A stretch of DNA of 61,756 nt from UBA2402 sp037139735 (GTDB lineage Bacteria; Planctomycetota; Phycisphaerae; Phycisphaerales; UBA1924): the NCBI GenBank assembly GCA_037139735.1, contig JBAXFU010000007.1:1-61756 (forward strand), read 5' to 3'. The position numbers were made by a program, and so were the translations under genes. The notes below the pieces were generated by a model. The model was not told where the DNA came from and made no database searches. It saw only the letters and a list, made by a program, of their open reading frames with translations. Within the stretch, counting starts at the first letter, position 1. Each line of letters begins with the position of its first letter. This document shows positions 34,977 through 43,102 of this stretch, piece by piece.

Positions 34977-35502
34977 TGCGGATCGCCAGTGAGCCTCGGG
35001 CGTCGATATGATCGACGACGGCGATGCGCCGCGACACGAATCGGGAGCCAACGGCGCCTTCACCTCCGGGAGCCACCCGCGAGCGAGAGCGTTCACGGCA
35101 GGTTCCTTTCGCCCGACGCGACGCCCGCGGACCCCAACGGCCCCGCGGGCGTCGCGCCGCCGCCGATCGGTTTGACTGGTGATTCACCTGAACCGCGAAC
35201 GCCTGTCGTCTCGACGGCGAGGGTCGGGCCCTGACGCGAGCGGCCAGTCCACGACCCGCGAGGGGTTGCGCCGATGCCGTCCTCCCTGCCCGCTCACGAA
35301 ACGTCGGGTCTGGCTTATCGGTCGTGAGGGGCGACGCGCCTGCTCGAAAGGGCATCCTGCGAGCTGGCGGCGCTCGAGCGGCACGGCGGGAGCAGTTTGA
35401 GGCTGAAAATGTCCACTTCATCTTGCATGTGTTGGTGGCGAATTGGATCTTAAGGGTAAGCGGATGCGCCTCCCGACGGCATCGCTCACCAAGGAGCATC
35501 GA
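34977..35502 (+). other. Intergenic region between fibro-slime genes 3 and 4
   Basis: 526 bp, the longest gap in the cluster. It contains a perfect 14-bp inverted repeat with a 12-nt loop (35117-35130 with 35143-35156) and, at its end, the gene 4 promoter-like element and Shine-Dalgarno (AAGGAG, 35491-35496). No additional gene or gene remnant was recognised. Confidence 0.65.
35423..35451 (+). promoter_or_regulatory. Promoter-like element of fibro-slime gene 4
   Basis: TTGCAT (35423-35428), 17 bp, GATCTT (35446-35451), 52 bp before the ATG. It is nearly identical to the gene 2 element although gene 4 is interrupted. Confidence 0.55.
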
Positions 35503-36438
35503 ATGACCCTAATGCGCACATCGATCGTCTCCATCGCAGGACTGGTTGCCTTCGCGGGCGTCGTCTGGAGCCCGGCACCCGTCGATGCGCAGCGTGCCGC
35601 GGATCCGTACGCGTCGCTGCCGACGACGCTCCAGTTGACGGCCATCATCCGCGACTTCAAGGGCAGGTATCAGCCCGGCGGGCACCCCGACTTCGAGCGA
35701 GATCCCCCGGCCGGCTACGGCGTGTGCGGCAAGATGGTCCGCGACGAACTGGATGCCGACGGCAAGCCCGTCTTCCTGACAAGCGGCTCGTTCGTCAACT
35801 AGGTCTGGCGGGATGCCGCGAACCGGCCCATCATCGATCCCCGTCCCTACATCGCGGCCCGAACCGGTGATCGAGTCGGCACGATCCAATCGACGCAGTG
35901 CGGTTCGCTGGAGGGGGCTTCGCAGTTCGCCCAGTGGTACCGCGACGTCTCCGGCGTCAACCTGAGAAAGCCCGTTCAGTTGACCCTGATGCGGACCGCA
36001 GGCACGAACATGTACTCCTTCTCGAGCAGCGTCGATCCCGCCTGCGTCGCCCGCCAGGGCTTCTTTCCGATCAACGGCGACCTGTTCGGCAACTCCGACC
36101 AGGGCTGGGGCTTCCCCAACACCAACTACCACTTCATCACCGAAATCGACACCGAGTTCGTGTTCGAGCGGAACAAGGGACTGGTCTTCACGTTCACCGG
36201 CGACGACGACGTCTGGGTCTTCATCGGCGGCAAGCTGGTGGTCGATGTCGGCGGGTTGCACGGCCCGGCGTCGGGCAGCATCGAGTTGGATCGCCTGACG
36301 TGGCTGAACGACGGCGGAACCTATCGCCTGAAGGTCTTCCACGCCGAGCGGCACCGCTACGGATCGAACTTTCGCATCGACACCAACCTGCGGCTGCGCA
36401 CGATCGAACTGCCCCCCGTCAGCGGCCTGTTCGACTGA
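35503..36438 (+). pseudogene. Fibro-slime paralogue 4, interrupted by an in-frame TAG
   Basis: The frame from the ATG at 35503 runs 99 codons to TAG at 35800-35802, then continues without further stops to the normal C-terminus at 36438 (311 sense codons in all). In the other copies the stop position holds Ser, Thr or Ala, so one TCG-to-TAG change explains it. The conserved FIDG of the domain core is FIGG here (codon 36226-36228), consistent with relaxed selection. The signal peptide (cleavage after VDA), AAGGAG site and promoter-like element remain intact. A sequencing error or readthrough cannot be excluded. Confidence 0.8.
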
Positions 36439-36466
36439 GCCGCGAACGGCGAGCGCCCGGCGGCAC

Positions 36467-36498
36467 GGGGTCGGGCGTTGATGCGAGCGCCCGACCCC
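36467..36498 (+). repeat. Shared 3' hairpin after fibro-slime gene 4
   Basis: Same perfect 11-bp stem as at 32561-32592 with a 10-nt loop differing at three positions. It lies about 30 bp after the stop codon, as it does after gene 1. Confidence 0.8.
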
Positions 36499-36604
36499 GA
36501 GTGCGAGCGGCGTGTCGCGGGCGCCGTCTGTGACGGCCGTGCGGGTTCGGTCGTTGCGGGCGTCACGGTTCGGGCTGTTGTCTCGACGTCGTCGCCATGA
36601 TCGC

Positions 36605-36633
36605 TTGCACGGTGCCTGCGAGCAATGGAAACT
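36605..36633 (+). promoter_or_regulatory. Promoter-like element of fibro-slime gene 5
   Basis: TTGCAC (36605-36610), 17 bp, GAAACT (36628-36633), 48 bp before the ATG. It aligns without gaps to the elements of genes 2 and 4. Confidence 0.5.
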
Positions 36634-36680
36634 CTTGGTGAGGGTTCCATGTCTCGGGGGCCCCCCATCAGGAGCCGCTC

Positions 36681-37616
36681 ATGAACCAGTTCGTCAAGTC
36701 CGCCTTCATCATCGCCGGGCTGATCTCCGTCGCCGGCATGGCCGGAAACCCCGCCCACGTGCAGGCCCGGCGGGCTGCGGATCCCTATGCCTCCCTGCCT
36801 TCGTCGCTGCAACTGACCGCGGTCATCCGCGACTTCAAGGGCAACTACCAGTCGGGAGGTCATCCCGACTTCGAACGAAACGCCCCCGGCGGCAACGGCA
36901 TCTGCGGCAAGACCGTCGAGGACACCCTGGACGCCGACGGCAAGCCGGTCTTCCTGACCAGCGGCTACCGCATCGTCACCCCCTGGCGGGACGCCTCCGG
37001 CCGCGGGATCATGGATCCTCGACCCTACATCGAGGCCCGTGCCGGCGACCGGGCCGGCTCCATGCAGGCGACCGTCAGCGGCGCACTGGCCGGGCCGACG
37101 CAGTTCGCCCAGTGGTACCGCGACGTGTCCGGCGTCAACCTGAGCAAGCCCGTGCAGTTGATGCTGAATCGCACCGCCAACACCAACATGTACACGTTCT
37201 CGAGCGCCATCGATCCGACCTATTCCGCCCGACGCGGCTTCTTTCCGATCAACGGCGATCTCTTCGGCAACTCCGACCTGGGCTGTGGCTACGCCAACAC
37301 CAACTACCACTTCACCACCGAGATCGACACCGAGTTCATGTTCGAGCGGGGCAAGGGCCAGATCTTCACCTTCATCGGCGACGACGACGTGTGGGTCTTC
37401 ATCGACGGCAAGCTGGTCGTCGACATGGGCGGCCTGCACTGCGCCGAGACCCGGTGCATCGAGCTGGATCGCCTGACCTGGCTGACCGACGGAGGCACCT
37501 ACCGCCTGAAGGTCTTCCACGCCGAACGTCACCGCACCGAATCCAACTTCCGCATCGACACCAACCTGCGGCTGAAGATGGTCGAACTGCCCCCCGTCGG
37601 CGGCATGTTCGACTGA
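36681..37616 (+). CDS. Secreted fibro-slime domain protein 5
   Basis: 311 aa. Signal peptide (MNQFVKSAFIIAGLISVAGM, cleavage after VQA) and a complete fibro-slime domain with DDDVWVFIDGKLVVDMGG and the HAERHRTESNFRIDTNL end. In the loop where copies 2-4 have Cys it reads DPTYSARRGFF, but it gains Cys in GGLHCAETRC, so disulfide pattern differs among paralogues. Its coding sequence is most like copy 4. Downstream (37683-37717) is a stem of about 14 bp with a 7-nt loop but no T tract. Confidence 0.9.
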   Translation: MNQFVKSAFIIAGLISVAGMAGNPAHVQARRAADPYASLPSSLQLTAVIRDFKGNYQSGGHPDFERNAPGGNGICGKTVEDTLDADGKPVFLTSGYRIVTPWRDASGRGIMDPRPYIEARAGDRAGSMQATVSGALAGPTQFAQWYRDVSGVNLSKPVQLMLNRTANTNMYTFSSAIDPTYSARRGFFPINGDLFGNSDLGCGYANTNYHFTTEIDTEFMFERGKGQIFTFIGDDDVWVFIDGKLVVDMGGLHCAETRCIELDRLTWLTDGGTYRLKVFHAERHRTESNFRIDTNLRLKMVELPPVGGMFD

Positions 37617-37856
37617 TCTTGGAGGTGCCCGCGGGCCTCGGTCACCGGGTGCGAATGTGCCAGTCCGTTGTTCCGTCAACCGGGCCCTCGAAGCGCGAAG
37701 GATGCGTTTCGAGGGCCTGATCGTTGCGCACGCGACCACGCCGCAGGGCCAGCCGTGCGGCGGTGGGCCGCCATGCACGCCGCCTGCGGCGAGCGTCGAG
37801 ACATGGATGGTGGACCTGGTGGAGTCGTGATCCAAGGCCCGCCGGGCCCGATGGCC

Positions 37857-38246
37857 TCAACGGGCCGATTGAAGGCCGCCGAGTCGCTCGGCCTCGAAGT
37901 ACGTGAAGGCCTCGCTGCTTCGGGCGAACTGCAGTCGTCGGATTCGCGTCACGTCCGGCACGGGGCGTGCCTGCCACTGGTCGGACATGCCCAGTCGCTC
38001 GGTCGGGCGAAGCGCAAGGGACGTGTCGCGACGATCGAGCAGGTCACGCTCGACCATGGCGCCTGCGGCGGCGCCGACGCCCACGATCGCAGCCGCGTTG
38101 GCCGCCGGACGGATGGGAAGGGTCGGAGCCGGGGCCGCGTCTCGGAGCACGACCGTGCTCGAGCAGCCTCCGGAGAGGCCGGTGGCGGCGAGAAGTCCGA
38201 TCATGCCGAACATGCCGAACAGGCGTGAACACCGGGGGCGTTTCAT
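37857..38246 (-). CDS. Small lipoprotein with glycine-zipper-like segment, 129 aa
   Basis: A signal peptide with lipobox SGGC (Cys about residue 25) leads to a short Pro-rich linker and a Gly/Ala segment, AAAIVGVGAAAGAMVERDLLDRRD, like the glycine zippers of outer-membrane-associated lipoproteins. The rest is charged. The ATG at 38246 is used; an in-frame ATG at 38261 is an equally possible start. It converges with the fibro-slime cluster and diverges from tilS. Function unknown; location at the outer membrane is inferred from the lipobox. Confidence 0.7.
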   Translation of the reverse strand: MKRPRCSRLFGMFGMIGLLAATGLSGGCSSTVVLRDAAPAPTLPIRPAANAAAIVGVGAAAGAMVERDLLDRRDTSLALRPTERLGMSDQWQARPVPDVTRIRRLQFARSSEAFTYFEAERLGGLQSAR

Positions 38247-38431
38247 GGTCGTCTCTTTCATTGCGAGGCGTCGAGGGCGATGGGTCGCCCGCACGCGGCA
38301 TGAGGCAAGAGGCGTGCCATGACGGCCCGATGCGGCGGCGGCAGGCACGCCGCGTCGTCGGTGAGGGCGCGTGGTGCCGACGCGTCGCCGCCCGTCGGCG
38401 CGTTGCACCGTCGCCACATTCGCTCCGTACG

Positions 38432-39487
38432 ATGCGGCCGAGCGTGAACGGTTCCTCGTCCATCCGTGCCGCCTTGCGCGACGATCCGGCCGTGCGGACG
38501 ATCATTCGCTCATGGCGAGCCCTGACTGGAGGCCGCCCCGTTCGCGATCAGCAACGACGCACGCTGGCGGCCTGCTCCGCAGGCGTCGATTCCTCGGCGC
38601 TGGCCATCGCCCTGGCCGTCGCCTCTCGCGACGTGGTTCTCGGACATGTGGTGCATGACATGCGTCCGAGGGCCCAGGCCCTCGCCGATGCCGCCGCGGC
38701 CTCGGAACTCGCCGACCGCCTCGGCCTCGCCTTCGTGCGATGCGACATCGCCGTGGCGGAGCGTCGGGGCAACCTCGAGCACAACGCCCGCGTCCATCGG
38801 TACCGCGCCCTGGCGACCTTGGCGAAGGGTCACGAATGCCCCTTCATCGCCACCGGTCACCATGCCGACGACCAACTCGAGACGATGCTGATGCGGCTGC
38901 TTCGCGGCGGGTCGGTCAAGTCGATGGCGGCGGTCAGGGAGCGGCGGGCGTGTCACGGCGCGACGCTCGTGCGGCCGATGCTCGGCGTCACGCGCGAAGA
39001 TTGCGTCCGCATCTGCACGATCGCGGGCTGGACGTGGGTGGTCGATGCGACCAACGAGGATCCTCGGCGCACCCGGGCCCGACTCCGCGCCCAGGTCGTG
39101 CCCGTGCTGCGGTCGATCAGCCCCGGCGCGTCGCTTCGGGCCGCTGCGTTGGCGAGCATGGCCGAGTCGGCCGCCCGGGTCGTCGAGGATCAGGCGTCGG
39201 AGATCGTCGCCCAGGCGTCGATGCATCCCGATGGGGCCATGGTCTTCGATCTGCAGCGCCTCCGGGCCCTGCGGCGGGCGGTCCTGGCGGAGGTGATCGT
39301 CGCCCTGCACGAACGATGGCGTCGGACAACCCCCGACGAGGTCGCTCGAAAGGTTCGCGCGGTCGACGTCCATCGCGCCGTTCAGGCCATCGGACGCGAG
39401 GCGTCGAGCGTGCGACACCTGCGGGTGGGAGGCATGACCCTGTGCGTGACCGCTCGCGAGGTCGCCGTCGCCCTCAGCCGACCATGA
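38432..39487 (+). CDS. tilS: tRNA(Ile)-lysidine synthase
   Basis: Modifies C34 of the CAU-anticodon tRNA-Ile to lysidine so that it reads AUA. 351 aa. The PP-loop reads CSAGVDSS near residue 49 instead of the usual SGGxDS. TGHHADDQLETMLMRLLRGG, RPMLGVTREDC and DATNEDPRRTRARLR are characteristic. The C-terminal domain is short. The ATG at 38432 gives MRPSVNGSS; the frame is open upstream. The last 14 bp overlap the convergent ctaB. Confidence 0.92.
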   Translation: MRPSVNGSSSIRAALRDDPAVRTIIRSWRALTGGRPVRDQQRRTLAACSAGVDSSALAIALAVASRDVVLGHVVHDMRPRAQALADAAAASELADRLGLAFVRCDIAVAERRGNLEHNARVHRYRALATLAKGHECPFIATGHHADDQLETMLMRLLRGGSVKSMAAVRERRACHGATLVRPMLGVTREDCVRICTIAGWTWVVDATNEDPRRTRARLRAQVVPVLRSISPGASLRAAALASMAESAARVVEDQASEIVAQASMHPDGAMVFDLQRLRALRRAVLAEVIVALHERWRRTTPDEVARKVRAVDVHRAVQAIGREASSVRHLRVGGMTLCVTAREVAVALSRP

Positions 39488-40484
39488 GGCCCACGACGGT
39501 CTCGGCGACCATCACGAGCAGGATCAGAGGCAGGTGGATGATCGATGCGAAGAAGACCACGCGGGCATCGGCCCGGGTGCGCCCGATCACCAGCTTGGCG
39601 GCCAGCAGCAGGAAGGCGATGCCGCTGAACGCGGCCACCGCGAGGTAGGCCTTCCCCAGCCGATCGGGCATCACGATCGCCGGCATGAGGGTGGCGGGCA
39701 CGAGCGTGATGGTCCACAGGGCGATGGTCGCCGCCGTCCACGTGCCGGATTGGTCGACCACCGGCAGCACGAGATAGCCGCCCTTGGCGTAGTCGTCCTT
39801 ATACATCCACGCGATGGCGAGGAAGTGGGGGATCTGCCAGACGAACATCAGCGCGAAGAGGGAGATGCCGCCCCACTCGAGGAGCGAATCCCAGCCCATG
39901 CTCGTCGAACCGGCCGACCAGCCGATCAGCGGCGGCAACGCCCCGGGGATCGCGCCCACGAAGGTCGCCATCGCCGTCCGCGTCTTCATCGGCGTGTACC
40001 AGGCGATGTACGAGAGGATGCAGGCCAGCGCAATCAGCGAGGGCACCAACCCGTTGAGCAGCCACAGGACCAGACAGCCCGCGATGCCCAAGACCACGCC
40101 CGTCAGCAGCACTTGTCCCGGCGTGACTCGCTTCTGCGGCAGGGGGCGACCGACGGTGCGGGGCATGCGGGCGTCTCGCTCCCGCTCCATGTACTGGTTG
40201 ATCGCGTTGGCACCCGCCGCGGCCAACGCGGTGCCCACCACCACGCCCGATGCGGCGGCGGCCAGCGTCAGTCCCGACCAAGGGTGCGACGCGCTCGACA
40301 TCACGAAGCCCACGAACGACGTGATCGTCACGAGCTTGGTGATGCCCGGCTTGGTCGTCTCGACCAGACTCCGCACCAGCCCAGGGCGTGCGGCCGACGC
40401 CGCGGCGATGTCGCGAGGGGCCGTCGGCTCGAGGTCGGACGTCGCGCCGGGGGTGATGCTGGTGGTGGCCGCGGAGTGTTGCAC
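39474..40484 (-). CDS. ctaB: Heme O synthase (protoheme IX farnesyltransferase)
   Basis: UbiA-superfamily membrane prenyltransferase that adds farnesyl to heme b, giving heme o for CtaA. 336 aa, about nine helices. The first Asp-rich motif is in NAINQYMERERDARMPRT, and the second polar loop is around YKDDYAKGGYLVLPV. KPGITKLVTITSFVGF at the start of helix 1 is typical. The GTG at 40484 is the best start; no Shine-Dalgarno is visible. It is separate from the oxidase operon but completes heme a synthesis with ctaA. It diverges from hisS. Confidence 0.93.
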   Translation of the reverse strand: MQHSAATTSITPGATSDLEPTAPRDIAAASAARPGLVRSLVETTKPGITKLVTITSFVGFVMSSASHPWSGLTLAAAASGVVVGTALAAAGANAINQYMERERDARMPRTVGRPLPQKRVTPGQVLLTGVVLGIAGCLVLWLLNGLVPSLIALACILSYIAWYTPMKTRTAMATFVGAIPGALPPLIGWSAGSTSMGWDSLLEWGGISLFALMFVWQIPHFLAIAWMYKDDYAKGGYLVLPVVDQSGTWTAATIALWTITLVPATLMPAIVMPDRLGKAYLAVAAFSGIAFLLLAAKLVIGRTRADARVVFFASIIHLPLILLVMVAETVVGLMVG

Positions 40485-40649
40485 GGAGGGCTCGGCACCT
40501 CCGCGGCGGGTCGGTCGTCGCCCCTTGGCTGCAACGAAGCAGGGGGGGAAGTCGCGGAGGAAGGCAATGGTAGCGGGCGGAGCGGCTGCAGGGCTTGTGG
40601 CCGCAGGTGGTTCCGACGGGGGGCAAGAGCCGTACGCTTGGCTCGAACC

Positions 40650-42044
40650 ATGGCCCAGCACAGCTTCCAGGCCCCTACGGGCACACGTGACTTCTACCCG
40701 CTGGATGCAGCCCAGCGCCGGTTCCTGACCGAATCGTGGCGGGCGGCCTCCATCCGGCACGGCTTCGAGGAGGTCGATGGCCCGACCTTCGAACATCTTG
40801 ACCTTTACACGGTCAAGAGCGGCGAGGGGATCGTCTCGGAGCTCTTCAGCTTCACGCGGGCGGGCGGCGAGCGGACCTACGCGCTGCGGCCCGAGTTCAC
40901 GCCCACCCTCGCCCGGCTCTTCGCGGCCAAGGCGAACAGCCTGCCCCGGCCGACCAAGTGGTTCTGCACGCCGACCTTCTTCCGAGCCGAGCGGCCCCAG
41001 CGTGGACGCCTTCGCGAGTTCCTCCAGTGGAATCTCGACATCATCGGCGACGCGAGCCCCGCGGCCGATGCGGAACTGATCGCCACGTGCGTCACCATGC
41101 TCGCGTCGCTCGGGTTCACGCCCAAGGACCTTCGCGTGAAGATCAATCATCGCGCGGCCCTGGCCGAGTGGTTCAACAGGCGAGGCGTGCCCGCGGCCGA
41201 GCACGCCAAGATCCTGACGCTCCTCGACCAGAAGGGGAAGATGCCCCCCGGCGACTTTGCCCACAAGCTCGCCCAGTTCGGGTTCACGCCCGACATGGCC
41301 GATGTCTTCCAGAAGGGCATCATCCGCGTCGAACTCCCGGCCGGCGCGGGCGGCGTCAGCGTCATGGGGCAAGAGGTGACTCGCGATGAGGTCGGGGGCG
41401 GCGGGCACGCCGACCCCGTGGATCTCACCTTCTTCGCCGAAGCGGTCCGGCCCCTCGCCCTTGAGTTGGCCGCGGCGGGCGTGATCGACTGGGTCGACTT
41501 CGACCTCTCGATCGTTCGCGGCTTGGCGTACTACACCGGCATGGTCTTCGAAGTGCACGAGGCCAGCGGGGCCGAGCGAGCCGTCGCGGGCGGCGGCCGG
41601 TACGACAACCTCATCGAACTCTTCGGCGGACCGCCCACCCCCGCCGTGGGCATGGGCATGGGCGACGTGGTCCTCGCCCTGGTGATGAAGGACAAGGGCC
41701 TCATGCCCGACGAGTCGGGACTCATGGAGCGGGCCGGCATGCGGCCCGACGTCTTTGTCATCAGCAACGGCACCCCCGGCGCGGAGCAACAACTGCGGCC
41801 GTTGGTGGCGTTGCTGCGTCGAGCGGGGTTGCACGCGAGGCACACGTACAAGACGACCCGTAACGTCGGAAAGCTCTTGAAGGAAGCCGCGGACCAGCGG
41901 GCGCATGTCGCCGTGATCATCGAGAACGAGTCGACATGCTCGGTGAAGGTGTTGGCCACGGGTGCCCAGCACCAGACGCCCATCGCCGAAGCGGTGGGGC
42001 ACGTGCGGCTGGCGCGGACGGTCGTGTCGCCGAACGTGTGCTAA
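40650..42044 (+). CDS. hisS: Histidyl-tRNA synthetase
   Basis: Class II aminoacyl-tRNA synthetase, 464 aa. Motif 1 region GTRDFYPLD, motif 2 FRAERPQRGRLREFLQWNLDIIG, the histidine loop RGLAYYTGMVFE and motif 3 AGGGRYDNLIELFGG are intact. A C-terminal anticodon-binding domain (about residues 365-464) is present. The ATG at 40650 starts MAQHSFQAPTGTRDF, fitting the family. It stands alone on the plus strand. Confidence 0.96.
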   Translation: MAQHSFQAPTGTRDFYPLDAAQRRFLTESWRAASIRHGFEEVDGPTFEHLDLYTVKSGEGIVSELFSFTRAGGERTYALRPEFTPTLARLFAAKANSLPRPTKWFCTPTFFRAERPQRGRLREFLQWNLDIIGDASPAADAELIATCVTMLASLGFTPKDLRVKINHRAALAEWFNRRGVPAAEHAKILTLLDQKGKMPPGDFAHKLAQFGFTPDMADVFQKGIIRVELPAGAGGVSVMGQEVTRDEVGGGGHADPVDLTFFAEAVRPLALELAAAGVIDWVDFDLSIVRGLAYYTGMVFEVHEASGAERAVAGGGRYDNLIELFGGPPTPAVGMGMGDVVLALVMKDKGLMPDESGLMERAGMRPDVFVISNGTPGAEQQLRPLVALLRRAGLHARHTYKTTRNVGKLLKEAADQRAHVAVIIENESTCSVKVLATGAQHQTPIAEAVGHVRLARTVVSPNVC

Positions 42045-42619
42045 GGGCCGCGGAGGCGGCAAAGCAGGGGAAAAAGTACGCCGCCCGGTGTGTGGCCGGG
42101 CGGAGTGTGGCAGCGAGGCAGGAAGATGGTGGTGGAAGCCCCCGCCGCCGGGTGGTGGGCGTGTCAGGCCGGTCGCCTGTCAAAGCGCTCGGCCGAGGGC
42201 ATTCGGTCGAGCACGGTTGGGTCCGAAGTCTCGCTGAACGGGCTGGTTCTTGAGCGGTGAGGTCGCGGCGGGCATGGTTGTTCACGCGCCCGCGACTCGT
42301 GCCCCCCGGAAACTCGCGACCATGCGACGCTTCCGACGAGCAGCCACCCGCTTGTCGTTCCGATCCGCGGCATTCCTTGCCCCGGATGTCCGACCCGGCC
42401 GCCGTGTGGCGGTGCGGGGCGGACGAACACACCGTTCGATCGATCCCGGACTTGCCTGGCCCTCCGACGGACCCGAACGTCGCGGCGGAGGCTTGAAGTC
42501 TCGCGTCGGTCCGCTTGGACTCGTCGCGAGCACGACTTGTGCGGTGCGTCCTGCACCTTCCCGATTCGGGTCTCGGGCCGTCGCCATCCTGGCGCCACCC
42601 CGCGACCGCTTTCCCTGCA
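42045..42619. other. Intergenic region between hisS and mraZ
   Basis: 575 bp between convergent genes. A hairpin with an 8-bp stem sits at 42081-42103. The remaining roughly 500 bp has only Arg/Pro/Ser-rich overlapping ORFs on both strands with no start signals or recognisable protein; I see nothing else in it. The rsmH gene that normally follows mraZ is absent. Confidence 0.6.
42071..42103 (-). terminator. Hairpin with minus-strand T tract near the end of hisS
   Basis: Stem CCGCCCGG/CCGGGCGG (42081-42088, 42096-42103, 7-nt loop). On the minus strand it is followed by CGTACTTTTT, so it would stop leftward transcription from mraZ and protect hisS; it may also act on hisS without a T tract. 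Confidence 0.55.
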
Positions 42620-43102
42620 TCAGTTCGCGACGCCGTTGCCCGTTCCCTGGCTCTTGGCGCCACGCTGCTTGTGCTCGTTCACGATCGTGGGGAGCTTGCG
42701 GAAGTTCTGTTCAAAGCGTTCGTTCCAACGCTCGCGATCCCAGATCTCGAGGTACTTGCCGCAGCCCACGACCACGACATCTTCCTTGAGATTCGCCATC
42801 TCCTGGTGACGCTTGGGGATCACGATCCGTCCCGCCGCGTCAGGTTCGATCCGTTCGCACATCCCGAAGAAGGCCGAGTCCATCGTGCTCTCGGTTTCGT
42901 CGGGGGTGAGCGTCAACTCCCTGCCTTCGACGATCTCCTCGAATCGGCGTTCCGTGTAGAGCGCCAACTTGCCCTCGCCCCACGGCACGCAGTACCACGC
43001 CGTTCCGTCCCGATCCGGCTTGAGCAGCGACCGGTACTTGGCCGGAATCGCCAGACGCTGCTTGGCGTCGATGGTGAGGTCGGACTGGCCCGTGAAGATC
43101 AT
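42620..43102 (-). CDS. mraZ: MraZ transcriptional regulator
   Basis: 160 aa with two SpoVT/AbrB-like halves: MIFTGQSDLTIDAKQRLAIPAKYRS and CERIEPDAAGRIVIPKRHQ. The family forms a ring-shaped DNA-binding oligomer that represses the division and cell-wall (dcw) cluster in E. coli and activates it in mycoplasmas. GGAAGG lies before the ATG. Normally mraZ precedes rsmH (mraW) and ftsL; here nothing of the dcw cluster follows on the minus strand. The Gln/Gly/Lys tail is longer than average. Confidence 0.93.
   Translation of the reverse strand: MIFTGQSDLTIDAKQRLAIPAKYRSLLKPDRDGTAWYCVPWGEGKLALYTERRFEEIVEGRELTLTPDETESTMDSAFFGMCERIEPDAAGRIVIPKRHQEMANLKEDVVVVGCGKYLEIWDRERWNERFEQNFRKLPTIVNEHKQRGAKSQGTGNGVAN

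Noticed and set aside
35800..35802. TAG in fibro-slime copy 4 as pyrrolysine or other recoding
   Set aside because: No pyl genes or recoding structure are visible and paralogues have Ser, Thr or Ala there; simple nonsense mutation is more economical.
31551..37616. Fibro-slime cluster as a mobile element or integron-like array
   Set aside because: No transposase, integrase, terminal repeats or att-like sites flank the genes; the repeated hairpin follows only two of them. Tandem duplication explains the pattern.
42164..42598. Short minus-strand ORFs in the hisS-mraZ gap as genes
   Set aside because: Arg/Ser/Pro-rich with no start signal, overlapping similar ORFs in other frames; no recognisable protein.
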